This document shows, piece by piece, positions 58,186 to 64,000 of a stretch of 64,000 nt of DNA. The notes beneath the pieces were generated by a model, which saw nothing but the letters and a program-made list of their open reading frames with translations, ran no database searches and was not told the DNA's origin. The stretch spans positions 4,016,001-4,080,000 of the forward strand of contig NZ_CP075566.1 in the NCBI RefSeq assembly GCF_018502625.1. The letters run 5' to 3'. The DNA is from Pseudomonas hormoni. GTDB lineage: Bacteria > Pseudomonadota > Gammaproteobacteria > Pseudomonadales > Pseudomonadaceae. The position numbers and the translations under genes are program-made. Positions within the stretch are counted from its first letter, which is position 1; each line of letters starts with the position of its first letter.

Positions 58186-59459
58186 TCAACCTGTGACTAC
58201 CTCCATCGGCGCCTCTACCAACGTTGATCTGCGCCGCGTTAAAGCCTGCAAGTAAGCCATCTCGTCATAGACAGTGCTGGTTTTCCAGCACTGATAGACG
58301 ATTCTGATCCACTTAAAAGCAAGTGCTCTCAGCGCCGCTTGGTATGAGCATCCTTTTGCCCGCTGCTGCCGATAGTAAGCCTCGGCCCACGTTGATTGAG
58401 TGATGCTGTGAGCGGCCCATTCGACAAAAGTCTGGCGCAAGAACGTTGAGCATTGGTAGCGCCAATGCACCACTTTTTTCTTCCCACTGCGCTGTGTAAC
58501 CGGTGCGATCCCGGCATATCGCTGCATCGCATTGGCGTCGCTAAATCGATCACGTTGTTCACCAAAAGCCACCATCAGGCGCGGCGCAAGATGCTGGCCG
58601 GCGCCAGGGAGCGCCTTAAAGATCGGGTAATCGGCCAAGGTGTTGGCCGTTTCTTCGATCTCGCGATCAAAATCCTTGATGGTGGAAATGAGCCCTTTGA
58701 GTTGCGACGCCAAGGCTGTCGCGTACAGCTGCGAAGGACGTATCACCCCGGATCCTGCGTCAAAGGCATCGCTTTGGTGATGATTTCCCAGCGCGTTTGA
58801 TTGAGTTGAGCATGACGAGCGTTGTGCTCATTAAAGAACTTGAGAAAAGTACTCTGGCGAGAACGCTTGATGTGCTCAAGCGTGGGCCAGCGCATTAGAA
58901 AGTCACAGAACACCACGGTGTCATGATTGCCAAACAGCTCCAGGGCCAATGGATAATACTGTTTGAGCGTGCAGATCAAGCGGTTGCTGACCTTCACTCG
59001 CTCATCAACCAGTGCACGTCGATGTTCTGTCAGGCTGGCCAAAATACGCATGGCTGGACTTTGCGGCATCAACTGGGGAAATCGTAGGGGATGAGTGAGC
59101 AACAGCTCAAGCGCCCATTGAGCATCGCTCGGATCATCCTTGGCACCGCTGCCGACAAAGGTTTTACGGTGTCTGGCCAAGGTGCTCGGATTAATCGGAA
59201 ACAGGCAGAAGAACTCGTATTTTTGCAGGGCTGCCACCAACGGACCCTTGTTGAGTTCAAGAGCAATCGCAATCGGAGCGCCGTAGCGCTCAAACATCGA
59301 TTTTGCCCAACGATCAATCGATTGGGGCGTGTGATCGATGACAGAGAAGTGCCGCTGGGTTTCCCCACCGACCTGCAAACACACGTCGTGCTTGGTATCT
59401 GCCCAATCTATTCCGATATAAGCAGTAAATTTCTGAGACAGGAGCGTTTCCATCAACAA
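58186..59459 (-). pseudogene. IS110-family transposase with a single-base frameshift
   Basis: The first 238 codons (59459-58743) have the DEDD RuvC-like domain: YIGIDWADTKHDV, IAIALELNKG, GAKDDPSDAQ. They end at LTQDPG then TGA. The second part (58746-58186), from GTG, begins IRPSQLYATAL and carries the Tnp_20 domain, with ALPGAGQHLAPRL and GIAPVTQRSGKKK holding the catalytic Ser. Adding one G to GGGG near 58745 gives DPGVIRPSQ and one frame of about 423 residues, so a one-base loss in a G run broke it. Frame recovery by slippage or a sequencing error are alternatives. Confidence 0.85.
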
Positions 59460-59660
59460 CCTCCACAGGCGCTAAAGTACATGCAGGGACATGCATGCTT
59501 ACGTCCAGCGAAAGCGATATAGAGAGCCGTGTCGGGCTTTCCCTGAGGATTCGTTAGAGGGCGCAAGCACACCTGTGGGCTCGAAGGTGAGGAGGTAATC
59601 ATCGCGTGCTTGAGAGGCATATTCGTAGCCCACAGGTGCATGTTCCTTCCTTGATTAAAA
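59460..59660 (-). ncRNA. Possible bridge RNA region of the IS110 element
   Basis: IS110-group elements express a structured bridge RNA from the non-coding end upstream of the recombinase. Here about 200 gene-free bases precede the transposase start and can fold: 12-bp complementary arms CACCTGTGGGCT at 59568-59579 and 59625-59636, and a nested pair CAAGCAC (59562) and GTGCTTG (59604). The element's outer end and the guide loops were not placed. Confidence 0.4.
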
Positions 59661-59728
59661 CTGACTTCCAGACACCGAAGGATGGAAGAGGAAAGGAACG
59701 GACAACCTATATCGAGAGGCTTCGTTCC

Positions 59729-59951
59729 GGTTCTGCGCAGTGGGCACCGCGGCAAGGATGCCGCGGTAGCCGCCCCCGGCCATGGATGGCCGATGGCGGC
59801 GGGCCCACGGAGCAGGACCGGAAGGAGGGCATGCCGAGCCTTAGCGAGGCACCGAACGAAAGGGGCAAAAGCGCTTGGTTACTTGGCGCTTCTCCAAGTG
59901 ACCCGCTGTAAGAGCGGAACCATAAGCCGTCGTTACCGCAGCAACGGATAT
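59729..59951. repeat. Right copy of 225-bp inverted repeat
   Basis: Reverse complement of 57625-57850 with scattered differences (for example, a GCGGCATCCTTGCCGC hairpin replaces CCCGGCATCCATGCCGGG). Together the two copies enclose the REP pair and the IS110 element, so recombination between them could flip the segment. Confidence 0.75.
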
Positions 59952-59979
59952 GTACACAAATCCAAAACCGCACAAAGGC

Positions 59980-60759
59980 TTAAGTACGCATCCCCCGCCC
60001 ACTCACCAACAACCGCGCACACCCGACATACAACACAACCGTCGCCACCAGCATGAACGTAATCGCCACACTTATCCGGATATCCGAAACCCCAAGAATC
60101 CCGTACCGGAACGCATTGACCATATGCAACACCGGGTTCGCCAACGACACAGTCTGCCAAAACGGCGGCAACAACGAGATCGAGTAAAACACCCCGCCCA
60201 GGTAAGTCAGCGGCGTCAGCACAAACGTCGGAATGATCGAGATGTCATCAAAGTTGCGCGCAAACACCGCATTGATGAAGCCCAGCAGCGAGAAGATCGT
60301 CGCCGTCAGCACCACCACGAGAATGGTCACGCCCAGGTGATGCACCTGCAACTGAGTGAAGAACAGCGACAACAGCGTCACGATGAGCCCGACCATCAAC
60401 CCGCGCAGCACGCCGCCCAGGGTGTAGCCGATCAGAATCGTGTGCGGTGACACCGGCGACACCATCAACTCTTCGATGGAACGCTGGAACTTGCTGCCGA
60501 AGAAACTCGACACCACGTTGCCATAAGAGTTGGTGATCACCGACATCATGATCAGCCCCGGCACGATGTATTCCATGTAGGTGAAACCACCCATGTCACC
60601 GATTTGCCGGCCGATCAGATTACCGAAAATCACAAAGTACAGAACCATCGTGATCGCCGGCGGCAGCAGCGTCTGCGGCCAGATCCGGGTGAAGCGTTTG
60701 ACCTCACGGTAAACGATGGTATTGAGGGCGACGAGGTTGGGTTGCAGCTCCGAACTCAT
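59980..60759 (-). CDS. ABC-2 type exporter permease (YadH-like)
   Basis: A 259-residue permease with six membrane helices and the ABC-2 layout: GLIMMSVITNSYGNV and SVSPHTILIGYTLGGVL. It is the partner of the ATPase just upstream, overlapping it by four bases. Substrate unknown; YadGH-type exporters are widespread. Confidence 0.92.
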   Translation of the reverse strand: MSSELQPNLVALNTIVYREVKRFTRIWPQTLLPPAITMVLYFVIFGNLIGRQIGDMGGFTYMEYIVPGLIMMSVITNSYGNVVSSFFGSKFQRSIEELMVSPVSPHTILIGYTLGGVLRGLMVGLIVTLLSLFFTQLQVHHLGVTILVVVLTATIFSLLGFINAVFARNFDDISIIPTFVLTPLTYLGGVFYSISLLPPFWQTVSLANPVLHMVNAFRYGILGVSDIRISVAITFMLVATVVLYVGCARLLVSGRGMRT

Positions 60760-61688
60760 ACCGCCACCTTTGACAGATTTTTCTCCACCAGGGACACGAA
60801 CAACTCCTCAAGGCGATTGGTTTTGTTACGCAGGCTCAGCACTTCGATGTTCTGCTGCGCCAGTTGAGTGAACAGCGCGGTGATGCCCATGGACTTGTCG
60901 ACCTGGACCTCCAGGGTATGACCGTCGAGCAACCGGGTCGGGTAACCCAGCAACTGCGGCGCAACGCTCAGCGTGTTTTTCGTGTCGAGCAGGAAGGTTT
61001 CCACATGCAGCTGGCCGAGCAGCTGTTTCATGCTGGTGTTCTCGACGATGGTGCCGTGATCGATGATGCCGATATTGCGGCACAACTGCTCGGCCTCTTC
61101 CAGATAGTGCGTGGTGAGGATGATGGTGATGCCTTTCTGGTTCAGCTCTGTCAGGAACGTCCACATCGAACGACGCAGTTCGATATCCACCCCCGCCGTC
61201 GGTTCGTCGAGGATCAGCAGGCGCGGTTCGTGAACCAGCGCGCGGGCGATCATCAGTCGACGCTTCATGCCGCCGGACAACGAACGCGAAGGCACATCGC
61301 GCTTGTCCCACAGACCGAGCTGGGTCAGGTACTGCTCGGCGCGTTCCTTGGCGATTTTCGGCGGGATGCCGTAGTAACCCGCCTGGGTCACGACGATGTC
61401 GAAGGTTTTTTCGAACTGGTTGAAGTTGAATTCCTGGGGCACCACGCCGATGGAGCGCTTGAGCTGCGCAGGATTCTTGTCCAGGTCGTTGCCGAAGATG
61501 TTCACCGTGCCACTGGTCTTGTTCACCAGGGTCGAGAGAATGCCGATGGTCGTTGATTTGCCGGCACCGTTCGGGCCGAGCAAAGCGAAAAAGTCACCTT
61601 CGGCGACGTCCAGATCGATACCACTCAGGGCCTGGAAACCGTTGCCGTAGGTTTTGGTTAGCTGCCGGATGGACAGAGCGGAACTCAT
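60756..61688 (-). CDS. ABC transporter ATP-binding protein (YadG-like)
   Basis: A 310-residue ATPase. Walker A GPNGAGKST, signature LSGGMKRR, Walker B LLILDEPTAGVD, then His in TTHYLEEAE. The start at 61688 (MSSALSIRQLTKTYG) fits homologues; a frame to 61793 is an extension. Works with the permease that follows. Confidence 0.94.
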   Translation of the reverse strand: MSSALSIRQLTKTYGNGFQALSGIDLDVAEGDFFALLGPNGAGKSTTIGILSTLVNKTSGTVNIFGNDLDKNPAQLKRSIGVVPQEFNFNQFEKTFDIVVTQAGYYGIPPKIAKERAEQYLTQLGLWDKRDVPSRSLSGGMKRRLMIARALVHEPRLLILDEPTAGVDIELRRSMWTFLTELNQKGITIILTTHYLEEAEQLCRNIGIIDHGTIVENTSMKQLLGQLHVETFLLDTKNTLSVAPQLLGYPTRLLDGHTLEVQVDKSMGITALFTQLAQQNIEVLSLRNKTNRLEELFVSLVEKNLSKVAV

Positions 61689-61821
61689 ATCGGATTTATG
61701 CACCAAGAAGGGAAGAAAGGGATCAATAAGGGCGGGCGGCGAACACTGCAACCGCGGCGCATGAGCGCAATGGTGCTTGTCGCCGCCACACAAGTACAGT
61801 CAAGTGTGTCGATAGTGAGTA

Positions 61822-62445
61822 TTAAGTCAACGCAGTCATGACGGCTTTTTTATACGCCGGACGCTGCTTCAGTCGCGCATACCAGGCTTCCAGATGAGGC
61901 TGCGGCGCACGCTCGATCGGCATCTCGAACCAGGCATAAATGAAACTGCCGAGGGGAATGTCGCCCATGCCGATTTCATCGCCGGACAGGTACTGTTTGG
62001 CCGCCAGTGCCTGATCGGCCATCGACAGCAGATCGTTGCATTCCTTGATCGCGGCGTGAATGGCCGGCCAGTCCTGCTTGTCTTCCGGTGTGCGCAAGAC
62101 ACCCCAGAACACAGTGCGGAATGGGCCGGCAAAACTTGAAGTCGTCCAGTCCATCCATTTGTCAGCAGCGGCGCGCAACTTCAGATCCGCCGAATACCAA
62201 TGGGTATCGCTGGCGTGAAGGGCCATCAGGTAACGCACGATGGCGTTGGATTCCCACAGCACGAAGCCGTCGTCTTCAATGACCGGTACGCGGCCGTTGG
62301 GGTTCATCGCGCGGTACTCCGGCGTGTCGACGACACCAAAGGCGCCGCCCGCATCGATGGCTTCATAGGCCAGGCCCAGTTCCTCGGCGGCCCACAAAGG
62401 TTTTCTGACATTCGACGAATTTTTCCGACCCCAGATCTTCAGCAT
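61822..62445 (-). CDS. Glutathione S-transferase family protein
   Basis: A 207-residue protein. N-terminal thioredoxin-like domain with NSSNVRKPLWAAEEL (catalytic Ser), NPNGRVPVIEDDG and ESNAIVRYL (glutathione contacts), then an all-helical domain. Substrate unknown. Confidence 0.92.
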   Translation of the reverse strand: MLKIWGRKNSSNVRKPLWAAEELGLAYEAIDAGGAFGVVDTPEYRAMNPNGRVPVIEDDGFVLWESNAIVRYLMALHASDTHWYSADLKLRAAADKWMDWTTSSFAGPFRTVFWGVLRTPEDKQDWPAIHAAIKECNDLLSMADQALAAKQYLSGDEIGMGDIPLGSFIYAWFEMPIERAPQPHLEAWYARLKQRPAYKKAVMTALT

Positions 62446-62488
62446 GACCGCCTCTTTATGGATGAATGCGCAGGCAGCATACGCCGGA

Positions 62489-63148
62489 TCAGGCGCGACT
62501 CAAATCGCTCTGCATGTCACCCAGCAGCGGCGGCAGCTGTTCGCTGAACAGATGCGGGTAGCACTTTTCCAGGTGCTCGAAAAAGAACGTTTCCGGCACG
62601 TCGGTGAACTGGCCATGATCGATCAGGTATTCCATCAATTGCTCGCCGTCGCGATTGAACGGATGGAAAACACTGTCGTTGATCCCGTCGAACTCCAGCG
62701 GCGCAACGTTGAACAGTTCGCAGAGTTTCTGGTTGAACGCTGGCGTGGCTTTGACCCAGCGATCGTTCAGGTACAGCTCTGTATAACCATGCATGGCGAA
62801 CACGTCACTCTTGAGCAATTCCAGCAGACGCGGGGTCGACAAATGATTGCGTACATCCGCCAGACCGATCCGCGCGGGAATCCCGCAATGCCGGGCCGCG
62901 CCGGCCAGCAGCGTGGCTTTGGGCACGCAATAACTTTCTCCGGCCGCCAGCGCATAACTGCCACGCAAGGTGTCTGGATCGCGGCTGAACGTATAAGGGT
63001 TGTAACGCACGGCCTCGCGCACCGCGTAATAGAGATTGATGGCCTGCTCGAGCGGGTCGCGACGGCTGCCACGATGTTTTTCGGCGAACTCCACCACCGA
63101 CGGGTGGTCACTATCGATGAAGCGGCCGGGACGCAGATACTCGTGCAT
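62489..63148 (-). CDS. Transglutaminase-like protein
   Basis: A 219-residue protein with the transglutaminase-like core: Cys in GESYCVPKATLLAGAARHCG, His in AMHGYTELYL and a third-site region WVKATPAFN. Start at 63148 (MHEYLRPGRFID) has AGGAG upstream; a frame to 63223 is an extension. Likely a peptidase or protein-modifying enzyme; function unknown. Confidence 0.88.
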   Translation of the reverse strand: MHEYLRPGRFIDSDHPSVVEFAEKHRGSRRDPLEQAINLYYAVREAVRYNPYTFSRDPDTLRGSYALAAGESYCVPKATLLAGAARHCGIPARIGLADVRNHLSTPRLLELLKSDVFAMHGYTELYLNDRWVKATPAFNQKLCELFNVAPLEFDGINDSVFHPFNRDGEQLMEYLIDHGQFTDVPETFFFEHLEKCYPHLFSEQLPPLLGDMQSDLSRA

Positions 63149-63392
63149 GAGAACAATCTCCTGAGGAAGCCACGAGTCTAACGACAGGTTCAGCACAGAG
63201 ATAACGACGTTTCGGCCAAACATGGACGCTTAGCCGCCCGCCCAACGAACGATCTGGCCCGGTACCAACCGGTCCTGCAAAGCTCATCGAAGTTTCCCAC
63301 GATTTCAATCACATCGCTCTGACCACCCTGTTTTGCGGATGCCGTCTAAGCTCTGAAGGTTGTTTTTGCCCTTGTTTCACGGAGGATTAAAT

Positions 63393-64000
63393 ATGCTGCT
63401 GTTGTGGATACTGGTTCTGGTTGTCGGGATTGCGTATTTAGCCCACCGCCGTATCGCCCCGCTGCCCGCCCTGTGCATCGTTGCCGTTTACGTGGTGGCA
63501 ATGGGCGCCTTCAGCCGCGCGCCAGGCTGGTTGCTGCTGGTGCTGTGGGTGTTGATCGCGGCGGTTGCGGCGCCTTTGTTGCTGCCCGACCTGCGCCGTA
63601 AATACTTCAGCGCGCCGCTGTTCAACTGGTTCCAGAAAACCCTGCCGCCGATGTCGGAAACCGAGCGCGATGCCATCGACGCCGGCACGGTGTGGTGGGA
63701 CGGTGAACTGTTCAGCGGCCGGCCGGACTGGGACAAACTGCTGTCCTACCCAAAAGCTCAATTGACCGAAGAGGAACAGGCCTTCATTGATGGCCCGACC
63801 GATGAGCTGTGCGCGATGGTCACTGACTGGCAGATCGGGCAAGACATGGACCTGCCTGCCGAAGCCTGGGCCCACATCAAGGAAAACGGCTTCTTTGCCC
63901 TGATCATTCCCAAGGAATATGGCGGCAAGGGTTTTTCTGCCTACGCCCACTCCCAAGTGGCCATGAAACTGGCGACCCGCAGCGGTGACCTCGCGTCCAC
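63393..64000 (+). CDS. fadE: Acyl-CoA dehydrogenase FadE, N-terminal part
   Basis: The frame is open from ATG at 63393, with GGAGG upstream, to the window edge (202 codons). Two N-terminal membrane helices (about 1-65) lead to the long-type acyl-CoA dehydrogenase: WFQKTLPPMSETERDAIDAG, FFALIIPKEYGGKGFSAYAH. Full length is about 815 residues, so three-quarters lies beyond the window. First oxidation step of beta-oxidation. Confidence 0.92.
   Translation, partial: MLLLWILVLVVGIAYLAHRRIAPLPALCIVAVYVVAMGAFSRAPGWLLLVLWVLIAAVAAPLLLPDLRRKYFSAPLFNWFQKTLPPMSETERDAIDAGTVWWDGELFSGRPDWDKLLSYPKAQLTEEEQAFIDGPTDELCAMVTDWQIGQDMDLPAEAWAHIKENGFFALIIPKEYGGKGFSAYAHSQVAMKLATRSGDLAS

Noticed and set aside
58740..58750. 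Programmed -1 frameshift in the IS110 recombinase
   Set aside because: The G run is only four bases long, there is no typical slippery heptamer, and IS110 recombinases are normally in one frame, so loss of a base is simpler.

Overview
The window is Pseudomonas DNA, most likely from the P. fluorescens group. The right half has the standard Pseudomonas order tmk-mltG-pabC-fabF-acpP-fabG-fabD-plsX-rpmF-yceD/maf-sppA-HAD-rluC/rne, then exbB-exbD-lpxK-ycaR-kdsB-ptp-murB, comEC and fadE. It also has perfect paired REP palindromes of the P. fluorescens type. No rRNA, tRNA or CRISPR array was seen.

The window falls into two parts that meet at about 33.76 kb. To the right, bases 33.76-64 kb are GC-rich, tightly packed core chromosome. 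To the left, bases 1-33.76 kb are accessory: lower and uneven GC, wide intergenic gaps, decayed fragments and many genes of mobile or defensive type. The join lies inside tmk (thymidylate kinase). The first 99 or so codons are normal, then the frame runs into AT-rich DNA holding four same-direction GTTACAT boxes in the last 250 bp, which look like transposase-binding sites at the end of an element. The rest of tmk and its usual neighbour holB are not in the window, so the left part is read as one end of a large island, or less likely as a rearrangement.

Accessory part, left to right: a deletion scar joining a short-chain dehydrogenase start to a headless glyoxalase-like gene (1-489) beside a LysR regulator; a protein of three fused RidA domains; catalase and a tiny disordered protein; RmuC; a PD-(D/E)XK family nuclease; a periplasmic beta-propeller with a DUF305 protein; a GHKL ATPase with a C-terminal nuclease-like domain, divergent from an HTH-ParA protein; a GIY-YIG protein; a Blc-type lipocalin; several hypotheticals; an AT-rich PD-(D/E)XK-like protein; and a stand-alone ComEC-like metallo-beta-lactamase protein. 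Next comes a compact three-gene operon of Ser/Thr kinase, SF1 helicase and an unknown protein (28222 to 24272), divergent from a NERD-helicase with a zinc finger (29111-31603). This set is the best candidate for an undescribed defence system. A papain-like small protein and a degenerate tyrosine-recombinase-like gene lie just before the island end.

Core part: fatty-acid synthesis (fabF, acpP, fabG, fabD, plsX), peptidoglycan (mltG, murB), lipopolysaccharide (lpxK, kdsB), RNA metabolism (rluC, rne) and DNA uptake (comEC). yceD has a near-consensus promoter so close to its ATG that the message should be nearly leaderless. rne has a clear promoter and a leader of over 600 bases. xdhC survives only as a frameshifted 3' remnant. 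Bases 57.6-60 kb hold a repeat-rich insertion: a REP pair, an IS110-family element with a single-base frameshift and a structured 5' region (possible bridge RNA), and an inverted pair of about 225-bp repeats. An ABC-2 exporter, a glutathione transferase, a transglutaminase-like protein and the start of fadE close the window.
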